This document shows positions 1 to 8,290 of a DNA stretch of 14,784 nucleotides, piece after piece (position 1 is the first letter of the stretch; every line of letters starts with the position of its first letter). The stretch is from Larix sibirica (taxonomy: Eukaryota > Streptophyta > Pinopsida > Pinales > Pinaceae). The stretch is taken from the NCBI GenBank assembly GCA_004151065.3, contig NWUY0300069800.1, forward strand, positions 1 to 14,784, read 5' to 3'. Both the position numbers and the translations under genes were made by a program. The notes below the pieces were generated by a model. It saw only the letters and a list, made by a program, of their open reading frames with translations, was not told where the DNA came from and searched no databases.

Positions 1-256
1 ATGTGGATGTGGCTCACAAAAATGCTGTTATGACCTGCTACATACTCATGCTGAAATGGTCTTCAAATTATCAACAATCAATGGTGGTTATAACTTATCA
101 AATTATCAGTTATGGTACATGAATGGCTAATATTAATATGCACAAGGACTCCTTTTCGGTTTTGGTTACAAGTATAACCTCTAATTCTACTCTTGTGATC
201 CCTGAATGGTTTTGATTTTTGACTCTGATTTTTTTATTTATTATAATTTTTTTTGT
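1..256. other. AT-rich non-coding DNA, nothing recognised
   Basis: No reading frame, RNA gene or clear repeat border was found. The stretch ends in a T-rich run (about 226-254). A short patch around 200-212 resembles the GATCCCTGAAT of the hAT-like element at 1460-2686. It could therefore be part of the related element ending at 336, but I could not fix a left end. Confidence 0.4.
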
Positions 257-336
257 ACTTGCCGTTTCCCATTGTATCCGGATCCTCTGGATTTTAAAAA
301 ATGTGGTGGACCTGTATTGGTATCGTGGTAACTTAG
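257..336. mobile_element. Terminal fragment of a hAT-like element, related to 1460-2686
   Basis: This stretch aligns in order with the right end of the element at 1460-2686. Both share TACTTG(C/G)CGTTTC, then GTATC(C/T)GGATCCT, an A/T-rich stretch ending in several A's, a GGTATC/GGATCC-like patch, and the terminal GGTAACTTAG, which here ends at 336. The 8 bases after it (337-344, TGGTAAAC) would be the target duplication, but no matching copy was found in 1-256. The left end is therefore either outside the window or decayed. The claim rests on the shared order of motifs, not on a full alignment. Confidence 0.55.
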
Positions 337-344
337 TGGTAAAC

Positions 345-1062
345 CAATGTGTAAGTCACAGTGATAAAAATGATATTGACTAATACATATGATAGGCCAA
401 AAATAATTCTTTCAAGGTGGGGGGATGGTGTTCCCAGTTGCAATTTAGTATTTGTATTGTAACCAATTGCCCTGACCAGATAACATAAGGCTTAATGGCC
501 AGAAAATGAAGATAGAAGTCTCCAAATATATTATTCTAGGTCTCAAAATGTATTATGCAATATAAGTTAATCCAAATGGCTTTGATGCTCCAAAGATTGT
601 AACCTCCAAGATGATTATAGTGCAAGGCATGGAGGCTGGGTTTTTCAGATGACTTTTCCTTATCAAAAGAACTAGAAAATCTTTGCAATTTTTCCTATTT
701 TGAAAACTTTTTGATGCATCGGCATCCTCAGTTTTACCATGTGATCCATTACACAGTTAACTTTTGGGTCCTTATCATTACAGAAGTTGCGTGATCTTTT
801 TTCTATTGCTCGAGTAGCCTCTTGCCCTCTAGGATCAATATGCTCAAAATCTTGGCAAGTAGATGGAAGCTATCTTTGGGACTTGAACAATGAACTATCC
901 CTTTCACAGAACGATTTTAAAATGCCTTGCCACTTACTGCATATACCCAAAATATTTTACTTGAAAATTACTTCCAAAATTGTCTACTTGACAATGTTAC
1001 TGCTTGGAAATCAACAATTTTTTGATTTTTGGGAGATAATGTGCGGGGGGCAAGGGTCTATC
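345..1062. other. Unassigned sequence between LINE ORF1 relic and hAT terminus
   Basis: On the minus strand this lies downstream of the LINE ORF1 relic and could be its decayed 3' continuation. Reading minus from about 900 to 730 gives a short coding-like run, but no endonuclease or reverse-transcriptase motif is recognisable. An open frame at 787-1065 (+) lacks an ATG near its start and any recognisable domain, so it is not called a gene. Confidence 0.35.
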
Positions 1063-1459
1063 TAGGAGTCTTAAGTTCTATGATGGTCATTTTTCTTGTC
1101 TGAAATGTATGCCAAGGAAAGCAGGCCTTGATTTTCCAGCTAGGGGTGAATGGGTGCTGGATAGGGGTTGGGGGCTGGTTGTGGGGATTCCTGTGAGGGA
1201 GGGCTTTCCATATTTTGTTGAGTTTTTTTGCAGTCTTTGGTGAAATGATCGTATTCATAGCAGTTATTGTATTTGAATGGTAGTTACTTGTATTTTGGGG
1301 ATTGATTGTGAGACTAACCTTCAAGATTAGGTTTAATGGCTTCTGGAGGTCTCCCTTTGAGGGTTACTTCAATGCAGATTTGAGCGTAGGCATATTGATT
1401 CCCTTTTGGAATTGATTTGTGGACATAATGATTGAGTGAGCTTCCTATTGCCTTCAAAG
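1063..1459 (-). pseudogene. LINE ORF1 relic, C-terminal part (DUF4283 end plus CCHC knuckle)
   Basis: Read on the minus strand from 1459, this continues the frame of 2687-3315 after a hAT-like insertion. First comes the end of a DUF4283 domain (LKAIGSSLNHYVHKSIP, then AQICIEVTLKG and PEAIKPNLEG). It is followed by a zf-CCHC_4-type knuckle at 1271-1230: PFKYNNCYEYDHFTKDCKK. The first Cys of the knuckle has become Tyr (codon 1271-1269) and the Gly before His has become Asp. In-frame stops sit where the family has Trp or Gln (TAG after NLEG, TAA before LPFKY), and further stops follow. DUF4283 plus this knuckle is the usual ORF1 (nucleic-acid chaperone, Gag-like) of plant LINE elements and of their domesticated relatives. 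The stops make it a dead copy. No ORF2 is visible after it. Confidence 0.8.
1452..1459. repeat. Target-site duplication, left copy (CTTCAAAG)
   Basis: Left copy of the exact 8-bp duplication flanking the 1460-2686 element. On the minus strand it encodes part of Leu-Lys of LINE ORF1. Confidence 0.85.
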
Positions 1460-1606
1460 TTTTGTTACTGGATCCGTGAGCCTTGGGGGATGGATCCGTG
1501 GATCCCTGAATCTGAAATGGATTCGGATCTGGATTTTCCTGGATTCACCCAGGATCCGCTTGGAAAGGTAATCGTGGCAGATGAAACGTATTTGGAGGGG
1601 AATCAC

Positions 1607-1822
1607 CACGTGTTCAAGGGATTTACAGTCACCAATCACTACACGTGGCAAATGAAGAGGGTCGATGCTGGAATATGGAAGCCTACCTGATTTCGTCCCC
1701 GTTAGAGCTTTGTCCAAACGTTTTACCCCACGTGAGTTATGTTAAAAGTGCTCCAAGAGGCCCAAATGTCCGATGCTCCAAGAGGCCCCTATTATTTCTT
1801 TATTACCTCTCCAACTACGTCA
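1607..1822. promoter_or_regulatory. Cluster of ACGT-core motifs (G-boxes) inside the hAT-like element
   Basis: Three palindromic CACGTG G-boxes lie at 1607-1612, 1642-1647 (as CACGTGGC, ABRE-like) and 1729-1734, and a TACGTCA C-box/as-1-like core lies at 1816-1822. In plants such motifs bind bZIP, bHLH and PIF factors in light- and ABA-responsive promoters. Four cores within 216 bp is far above chance for AT-rich DNA. Whether they act as a promoter is not shown; no clear start codon or gene follows. Confidence 0.5.
1749..1788. repeat. 15-bp direct repeat, period 25
   Basis: TGCTCCAAGAGGCCC occurs exactly at 1749-1763 and 1774-1788 inside the hAT-like element, just after the third G-box. It looks like a local duplication. 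Confidence 0.8.
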
Positions 1823-2209
1823 CATAGTTAACGAGAAATCAAAAGGTTAAATCTGAGAGACGGAAGTGAAAACCAACTGTAAAAATCCCGCCTAATTACG
1901 GATTTGGTTAAGAGCGTGCCTTGAGGGGCTTTGCTTTTGGTCTGCTCCCCTCTTCCCTCCAGGTGTTTTTCATAGTTGGACGGTTTATCATTCTTGCCAT
2001 ATCTGTCAGTTTCATTTCCTTGATTGCTAAAGTGGGTTATATATCTGATCCATCCGAGGCAGAACCAGGAGAATGAGAAATGAGTGGAATTTGGAATTTT
2101 TGATTGAGCGACTTAAAAACTTTAGCTGATATGTGTAGGTTCCGATGTAATGATATGTGTGCAGTTAACACCAAACACAAGTTACATTTTACACTCTAGA
2201 GGGTCCATG

Positions 2210-2580
2210 CGTACCAAGCAAGGTAGACACAAAATTTAAACTATGAATGTATAAAGGTTCTATAAATTTAATATAATAACTAATGCATAAGGATTTTAAC
2301 TTTACATATTCATATATTCATTAAAAGTCAATAATATATCTATATTAAAAATAGAAACTTTCGTTAGAAACTTTTTTTATAGACTTGTAAGTTGTATATA
2401 ATTAATATATACAAATTTATAATGTATTTAAAATTATATAAGTTGTATAATTAAAATATTTATATATAACTTTAATATTTATATATAATTCTATTATTTA
2501 TATATAAGTTATATATTTAAAATTTTACGTTTCTTAAAATTATATGAGTTCAATTTAAAAATATATAAAAATTTATTTAT
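2210..2580. other. Very AT-rich interior of the hAT-like element
   Basis: This stretch is dominated by TATATA, TTTATA and ATAATT runs, several of them locally self-complementary (around 2395-2520). No frame or gene is seen. The other hAT-like elements in this window carry a comparable AT-rich block near their right half. Confidence 0.6.
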
Positions 2581-2686
2581 ATCATTTATACTTGGCGTTT
2601 CTGTGCTGTATCTGGATCCTGACTTTTCAAAAATTTGACAGATCTGCATTTGGATCCATATCCATATTCCGATCCTGGTAACTTAG

Positions 2687-2694
2687 CTTCAAAG
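2687..2694. repeat. Target-site duplication, right copy (CTTCAAAG)
   Basis: Right copy of the exact 8-bp duplication. On the minus strand the ORF1 frame reaches Ser-Leu-Lys here and resumes from the same Leu-Lys codons at 1457-1452. Confidence 0.85.
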
Positions 2695-3315
2695 ATTGAT
2701 TTTCCTAGAAAATGAAGGGCAGGCATGGAACCCTGACCCAAACTGGGACTATACATGGAACGCTCTCCTTGAGGTTGAAGTCTAAGGACCAGTGGTTGAG
2801 CTACATTTCTCTTGGGCCCATGAAATAGGGGCCATTATGAAAGTTTAGATATCTGCCCTCCTGCAATTTAGAGAGAAAGTCGTATATGTGGTCACAAGAG
2901 AAAAGTTACAAGCGCCCTTTGATCAGGGGGGCCTAGTTCTTGTGCAACCGTGATTCCATTGATCCCAGGTAAGGTCACTTGTAAACTGACCATTAGGGCT
3001 CATTCACAAAATTCAGAGCCTTCTTTAGGGGAGTGGCTGGCGGCATTTCTATGGAAGGGATATAGTCCATTTTTTTGACAAAGTGGGACTGCTCAAGATG
3101 ACTTGTCTTGGCCTTCTTGGAAGAAGTGACTACAATCATCTGAAATGTTGCCGCATTTTTGGAGGAGCTGGAGCCAGAGCTGGAGGGAGTCCCTTGAGGA
3201 TTGCTCTCTGCTATAGTAGTGGCAATGGTGGAGGCTGAACATTTTAAAAGAGGCCAGACACCTAGTAGTAGTTTGCGTGCACTATACGTAGTAGAAGGTA
3301 AAAATATGCATATTT
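2687..3315 (-). pseudogene. LINE ORF1 relic, N-terminal part (DUF4283)
   Basis: Read on the minus strand from about 3315, one frame runs to 2687 with stop codons but no frameshift. It opens with a Ser/Thr-rich tail (SSSGSSSSKNAATF) and a PPATPLKKALNFVNEP segment of the kind that precedes DUF4283 in plant LINE ORF1. The DUF4283 domain follows: FLSKLQEGRYLNFHNGPYFM, LNHWSLDFN, and the diagnostic VPVWVRVPCLPF strand before the insertion point. About six stops interrupt it, several at positions where the family has Trp, Gln or Arg. That pattern fits C-to-T and G-to-A decay of methylated DNA. The gene is split by the 1227-bp hAT-like element and resumes at 1459. No initiator ATG could be fixed. 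Confidence 0.8.
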
Positions 3316-3337
3316 ATAGAAGTTTTTCATTGTCAGT

Positions 3338-4290
3338 CTAGAAGCTTTTCCAGTATTCTTCATCGATGTGTCCATCTAGATCACAATGTTTGCAGGTGTT
3401 TCTTGGGATCTGAACCTTTGGGTTGTGGTTGCAATATTTTTGCCTTTGTTTTTGGGTGCCTTTTCTGATTCTTTTGCTGCCCTTTTCATGCCTGACTCGA
3501 TATAGAAGCTTTCTTGCTTCATTCATGCTTCTAGAATTCAGAAGCTGCAACTGCCCTTTGATATGACCATGTAGACCTTGAAGGTACTTCACTACTACCC
3601 TAGGTTTTCCCGGGGCGATAACCAACATGATGGCTTGCTTCAAAATTCAGACATCTAATCTTGAACACTTGTCCTTGCTCTTGCCAGTAACATTGCCATT
3701 CATGAGTTGATCCTCATCATGGCCTATGGGATAGCATTGTGAGTGTGGTTCAACAATTCCTTGAAGTGTTCCTATATAGTCACCATGGGCTTCTTGTCCA
3801 ACTGCAAAGTATTTACATAACTCTCCCATTTAATCAAATCATGTTCGGATATCTTTAAATGGTCCATAGAGATTTTATTGTTCCTCTCTTATTCTATGCA
3901 GGGTAAAATGTACTTCTTGCTGCTTTAGCCATGTATTGATTTTTCCAGCATCTATTTGTCCATCACAAGATGGCTTAACATTAGAAGATGAAAGAAAATT
4001 AATGGTATCACCTTCTTACAGGCTTCCTACCTTCAATATCCTCATGGATAGCATTTTCCTCTTCATACTGAGATTCTGCTATACATTCTCCCTTCTTGTG
4101 CTTAGTTTCCATAAGCTGCAATACCATATTACCATCTCAGTGAGTGTTGCTATGTTCTGCTCGAATGGAGTGATTATGCTTTTGAGTCTTCTGAGCCTTT
4201 TTTTACACGGGAAGGCTTGACTATCATTGGCTGGTTGCTCTCTATTCCTGGCAGCAATGGCTCACCACTCTCCTCATATTCACTAGAATC
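3338..4290 (-). pseudogene. Broken gag of a Ty3/gypsy-type LTR retrotransposon
   Basis: Gag forms the retrotransposon particle and binds its RNA. Pieces read in order on the minus strand. An acidic-then-basic N-terminal stretch lies just after the primer-binding site (4288-4077). A KPSCDGQIDAGKINTWLKQ block (about 3990-3890) matches the core of plant Ty3-type Gag. A WESYVNTLQLDKKP segment and FKELL/QLM pieces follow in shifting frames (3830-3660). Then come a KYLQGLHGHIKGQLQLL segment and a basic linker (3640-3420), and a zinc knuckle with the CX2CX3GHX4C pattern at 3394-3353. The last Cys of the knuckle is Tyr (TAC, 3355-3353), so it is broken. Several stops and at least two frameshifts are present. 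No protease, reverse transcriptase, RNase H or integrase follows, because the LINE ORF1 relic begins within about 20 bp. Confidence 0.75.
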
Positions 4291-4317
4291 TAAACCATAT
4301 AGGGTCAGGCTCAACCT

Positions 4318-4329
4318 GCTATGATACAG
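4318..4329 (-). other. Primer-binding site of the LTR retrotransposon (tRNA-iMet type)
   Basis: The minus strand reads TGTATCATAGCAGGTTGAGCC here. This is close to the plant initiator-Met primer-binding site TGGTATCAGAGC, with one missing G and one G-to-T change. It lies at the expected place between the putative LTR and gag. In Ty3 and copia elements the 3' end of tRNA-iMet primes minus-strand DNA synthesis here. Confidence 0.7.
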
Positions 4330-4330
4330 T

Positions 4331-4951
4331 ATACCTATATGATCTGTAAATAGCTGAAGCTATGCCTTTAGAGTCTTAGACAGTTCATCAAAAAAGATCT
4401 TAGTTGAAAGATAATTATGCTACTGCCATTTCCAATGTTAGCACCCAAACCAGCACTCATTCACTCCATTTGCTGTTGAATATTAGGTGCAGAAATAATA
4501 GAAGCATACATGGAAGATGATTTAACTCAGCAACAAACAAATAATACTCTCGATTTGCCCTGGAGAAAACCTTAATCGAGAAAAAATTAAAAATGCTCTG
4601 TTTTATTACTCACATAGGAAGATTATAAATCTTTGAACATACGATCCAAACACTCACATTACAAAGGTTTCCTTACCGTGTTTTTACTCTTTTGCCTGGA
4701 TTGTTGAGCACACAATGGTGAAGAGCTGTTCTCTTTCACTGCCTTCCAAGACATGCCTCCAAAAGGCCTTCTTCTTCTATTTTTTCTCTCTGCTCTTTTA
4801 TAGAGCTTTGCAAAGATGTGGTCAGAGATGATCAAAGGTATCAACTCATTAAGTGCTTTGGCCATTATTATTTAATGCACACCTAATCAACTTTAACTAA
4901 ATTAATTATCAAACCATTAAGTGCCTTGTTTAATAAAGCTATTAAACAACA
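4331..4951 (-). mobile_element. Putative 5' LTR of the minus-strand retrotransposon
   Basis: In minus orientation the order fits an LTR directly upstream of the primer-binding site. A TG start at 4951 (TGTTGTTTAATAGC) is followed by a TATAAAA box at 4802-4796, a purine-rich transcript leader, an AATAAAA polyadenylation-like signal at 4607-4601, and U5 running to about 4331. TATA-to-poly(A) spacing of about 195 bp is reasonable. No second LTR is in the window, so the outer border (CA at 4950-4951, possible 5-bp target CTAGC) is a guess. A 68-codon open frame within it (4659-4865) is not considered a gene. Confidence 0.5.
4796..4802 (-). promoter_or_regulatory. TATA box of the putative LTR
   Basis: TATAAAA on the minus strand (CTCTATAAAAGAGCAG context) sits about 150 bp inside the proposed LTR start and about 195 bp before the AATAAAA signal. 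This is the layout of a U3 promoter. Confidence 0.5.
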
Positions 4952-5384
4952 CTAGCCCGCTATTTTAATCACTCGCTTACTTTACGTTAAATGTCTTTAA
5001 TTAAGTGTTCAAGGCATAACTTTGATCACTCTAGACATCTCACATGGGCATATTACATATTACATGGATCCTTGGTCTTAGAACCAGCAAAGTTGAATCC
5101 TTTTCTGGCCCATCCACACGCAATTTTGTCGTCTTATCCCCAAGGGACTAGACTTGGGGTTTTTGATCTGTTTTGGATCAATTATTGACTTTCAATCCAT
5201 AATTCATTTAGTGTCTTTAGTTCCTTTTGAGCATGTAATTTATTGGTAAGTCTTCTTATGCATGGGTGTGATAAGTTTTTCTAGTTACTCAACATAGCAA
5301 TCGATAGGATTGAATGGGACTTCAGCTGGGTGGATCCTATCAAAGTGACACTCTTTATGATACTTATTTATTGGTTTCTCTCAG
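4952..5384. other. Presumed intron sequence upstream of the TON1 exon
   Basis: This is AT-rich and without recognised features. It ends in a polypyrimidine tract and acceptor (TTGGTTTCTCTCAG, to 5384). No branch point was assigned. TON1 exon 1 was sought here and further upstream and was not found. Confidence 0.45.
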
Positions 5385-5517
5385 GCAGAGTTGAGAGCAA
5401 GTGTTTTTGAGGCAATTGAAGACGAGGATCAGGCTTTGGAAAGTGAAGATGGTGCTTCTCCTGCTTTACTTGGTAGCTGCAATGATCGGGCTAAACAACT
5501 TCATGCCTCTCCATCAG
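5385..5517 (+). CDS. TON1: TONNEAU1 (TON1/FOP-like) internal exon, partial
   Basis: The exon reads AELRASVFEAIEDEDQAL, then LLGSCNDRAKQLHASPS, in one open frame of 44 codons plus one base. This is nearly the same as residues of roughly 30-74 of Arabidopsis TON1a/TON1b, recalled from knowledge and not searched. It lies between a strong acceptor (TTCTCTCAG|GCAGAG) and donor (CCATCAG|GTAAAT), both at phases that fit the family. TON1 is related to human FOP and FOR20 and works with TRM proteins and a PP2A B'' subunit (FASS/TON2) at the cell cortex. There it organises cortical microtubule arrays and the preprophase band. This exon covers part of the N-terminal region; the LisH motif should start in the next exon (after ASPSG), which is not in the window. 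The intact frame and splice sites suggest a live gene with very long introns, though an isolated duplicated exon cannot be excluded. Confidence 0.9.
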
Positions 5518-5935
5518 GTAAATTTTTACTCATATTTCCATATTTATACAAATGATACTTGCTTTTAGTTGCTCTTTGTTGTAGTTGGCTATGCTTTATG
5601 GTTTTTTATATTTCAAATATATGTACTTTTATAGTATGAAATGTTCCGCTATTATTTTGTCCAATGAACCTGCTTGACAAGTTTCTTAGTTATGTTGAAC
5701 TTACTTCACAAGTTAGGGAATTGGAAGAAGGATTAAAAAGTCAACTATATTTAGCTTTGATTGTTCAATGATAAGCTGATTTGACGTAGAAAATCCTTGT
5801 GCATATATGAAATTGTTTACGCTTGCTGCTATGTGAAGTTAATTTTCTGCAATTAAATCACTTGCTTGTTTAGTTAAGTACACAAGGACACTAGTCACCT
5901 AAGGTTTTTTCACACTTGGATGGCTCGTTCTTCAT
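5518..5935 (+). other. Presumed TON1 intron start
   Basis: It begins with the donor GTAAATTTT and is T-rich, as plant introns are. No other feature was recognised before the LINE fragment. Confidence 0.5.
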
Positions 5936-6315
5936 GTTCTTCATAACGATTTAGTAGTAAAGGATTGATTGCATTGCAATGGGAGAATGACTAATTGTTG
6001 TGTGGTTTGTCAAAAGGCATAAACAATTACTCATGTCTTGTGGAATTGTAAACTTGTCAATATGTATTGGACTTGGATGGTTGTTGAGTATACTGTTTCT
6101 TCATTTCTCCTTTATATTTGAAAGGCATTATTTTTGTGGACAAATGGATGAATTGGTAGGTATGCAGGGCTAGGGTTATGTGGGATGTGATTTGTTAGTC
6201 AAGCATTGTTTTCTTATGGAAATGATTTTGTAATGCATTTTTCATGAGTTGGACAATTCATTCAAGCTGGAAGAATTTGTTGTCGTCAGATTATATTTGC
6301 TTATTTGAGTTTTAA
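5936..6315 (+). pseudogene. LINE reverse-transcriptase C-terminal relic (zf-RVT)
   Basis: One frame from 5936 reads VLHNDLVVKD, stop, LHCNGRMTNCCVVCQKA, stop, TITHVLWNCKLVNMYW. This is the zf-RVT domain found at the C-terminus of plant LINE (and related pseudogene) ORF2 proteins. The cysteines C-X2-C lie at 5999-6010 and the H-X4-C pair at 6032-6049. After a stop near 6116 the similarity continues in a shifted frame (RVMWDVIC, SSIVFLWK), matching the trailing W/ERN-type region. At least three stops and one shift make it non-functional. Only this 3' tail is seen; the reverse-transcriptase core and endonuclease are absent upstream, as in a 5'-truncated LINE. It sits in the presumed TON1 intron, same strand. 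Confidence 0.75.
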
Positions 6316-6567
6316 CTATGATTGCAATTTTCAGAAAAGATTTTGATAATCTTCAAGTTTGACCCAAGTGAATATGCTATCCCTCCTTGTGGTAGGGGTC
6401 TCATGTATGATTGCTCTTCGGCTCTTGGATGCAATAATTTTGATGTACATGTATCTTGATTCATATATAATATTTTTCAAACAAGAAAATTGGTCACCAT
6501 TTTTGTTATAGATCTAAACAATAGGTTTTTTGTTTGAGTAAAATTATGGTTTTGATTTTCTTTTACC

Positions 6568-6607
6568 TTCTTTCTTTCCTTTGTCTCTTCTTTCTTTCCT
6601 TTGTCTC
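6568..6607. repeat. 20-bp tandem duplication, pyrimidine-rich
   Basis: TTCTTTCTTTCCTTTGTCTC occurs twice in direct tandem (6568-6587 and 6588-6607) with no mismatch, suggesting a recent local duplication in a pyrimidine tract. Confidence 0.85.
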
Positions 6608-8210
6608 TTTACATATGTGGAGTCAGTGCGACAATTAGCTTTCAATATAGACCTTCGATTGTTTTGGAGGTATGAACAAACCAAGGTTGTTAATGAACAT
6701 TTATCTCACTTAAACCCCTTTATCGAAGAATTACCTTTCTTTAGATGTGCCATGATTTTAGATGAAAAATGACCTAAAATATGTGTATTTTTTTTCATGA
6801 CGATGTTCAAGTAGATGGTTATTGACGATGGTTGTAAAACATGCTATATTCAAGTAGTTGTTCTTTCTCAATTCCAAAGTCAAACTTGTGAATCATTGCT
6901 AAGGATTATTCTAAAATCGTTAGACTATTGAAGAAGCATGCCACAATATAGAGAGACTTATAAATCGTAATAATGGTTGTGAGTCTGTGACCATATAAAT
7001 CCAATTGCATTCCTGAAGAAACTAATGAAATTGAGAGCAAATGTTGGATTTTAATGACCCTTCCTTGGCTTGGACTTGATGAGCAAAACATGGGTGAAAA
7101 AGGATATACTTTCGCTTGTCCTTTTTAAAGATGTTTTCTTGGGATTGGCCAAGAATACTCTTCTATATTATAGAAGGGAGTAAATGTTAATAGCTTGTGA
7201 ACAATATGTAGGCCATGATATTGCCAAACAAGGCCATAGGAATAAAAAGAAAGAATATTATAATGTCAATGCGCTTGAATATTGTAACAATGGCTTCATT
7301 CACAAAGTCTTTGTATGAGTAAGATTTGGATTTTTTCTTCAAAAATATGTGCGATTGTTTAAAGGAAGTTATGTTGCCAAAGCAACTCTAGATAAAATAG
7401 GCGAATTCCAAGTGAAAAACTATATTATGACGAGGCCCATCTCTGTTGATAATAGATTAGACTAAATAATATTAACTTCGAAAATAATAAGAATGCATTT
7501 AAATTTATCCAAAGGCTGATGCAGTTGACTAGCTACATTGTTAATGCCCTTAGTACGACTTCTAGTGGTCTAGGTAGACATTGTTGGGTTCTCCCACTTT
7601 ATGGTTTGGTTATGGTCAACCCCAAAAGCCTTAATAGGTGGGTAGATAGGGTTGTATTTTTATGTTTATTTGTTTTTGCAAATGTATTGTATATTCCTAT
7701 CTATCCAAGACTTTACATGTCCATCGCTTAGATAGGACTATAACAGGGCCTTGTATCTTCATTCTAATTTGAGGATCATGCCAACTGGGGATATAACCTA
7801 GTTAATTGCATGACAGTTGTTCCAACTTACAACTAGATCACAACCCAGTGGACAATAGGATAGAGATTGTATTTGATGTAGTAAACCCTAAGAAAGCCTA
7901 TCCAAGTGCTCAACAACTAGATATCCTCATCTAGATTAAGTAGATGCAGTTTTGGATGATTGTAGATGTCAAGATAAATGAACATGCAACACTATAAAGC
8001 CATGCACACTAGTAACTGGTTATAGCTGGGTGCTAACTTGAGACCTGAGTTTGGAGAAGAACAATTAGTGGTGACCAAATTAAATAGGAAACATAATTGA
8101 GACTGACAAAAGATACCAAACAAATGATGATAAGTACACTCGTTTAGATTTCAACAAGTGAAACAACAACATCCTCTTGGCGATACGAAGATACAAAAAG
8201 CATTTTGTTT

Positions 8211-8290
8211 GTGAAACCAAACTTGATTAGCACTTGTTGCTTTAAAATTCCATTGTTTCTGCTTAGCACTTGAAACCAAACTTGATTAAT
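8211..8290. repeat. Short direct repeat TGAAACCAAACTTGATTA
   Basis: TGAAACCAAACTTGATTA appears at about 8212-8229 and again at 8271-8288. The second copy runs into the left arm of the hairpin at 8281-8333. Confidence 0.7.

Larger units (their letters stand above)
1460..2686. mobile_element. Non-autonomous hAT-like DNA transposon (1227 bp) inserted in LINE ORF1
   Basis: Exact 8-bp direct repeats CTTCAAAG (1452-1459 and 2687-2694) flank this block, and 8 bp is the target-duplication size of the hAT superfamily. The ends form an imperfect inverted repeat: left TTTTGTTACTGGATCCG, right (reverse complement) CTAAGTTACCAGGATCGG. Both subterminal regions are rich in GGATCC or GGAT: four GGATCC within about 1469-1557, two more near 2615 and 2652. 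Clustered subterminal motifs are typical binding sites of hAT transposases. Removing the block and one duplication joins the flanking LINE ORF1 without a frame change, which independently fixes both borders. No transposase is encoded. The interior is promoter-like at 1560-2060 and very AT-rich at 2210-2580. The superfamily call is inference from duplication size and end structure. Confidence 0.85.

Noticed and set aside
787-1065. Open frame of 92 codons on the plus strand.
   Set aside because: No ATG near its start, no domain, and it overlaps the antisense of the LINE region.
2395-2520. Palindromic TATATA runs as a possible foldback or replication origin.
   Set aside because: Simple AT-rich sequence explains them; no unique arms or flanking duplication beyond the larger hAT-like element.
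4002-4013. ATGGTATCACC on the plus strand as a primer-binding site.
   Set aside because: Only eight bases match, it lies inside the minus-strand gag, and a better site in the right place exists at 4318-4329.
4659-4865. Open frame of 68 codons on the minus strand starting with ATG.
   Set aside because: It lies across the TATA box and transcript leader of the proposed LTR and has no recognisable domain.
1-5384. Candidate for TON1 exon 1 (expected to encode the N-terminal ~29 residues ending before AELRAS).
   Set aside because: No stretch encoding the expected KKGVL-like end followed by a donor was found on the plus strand.
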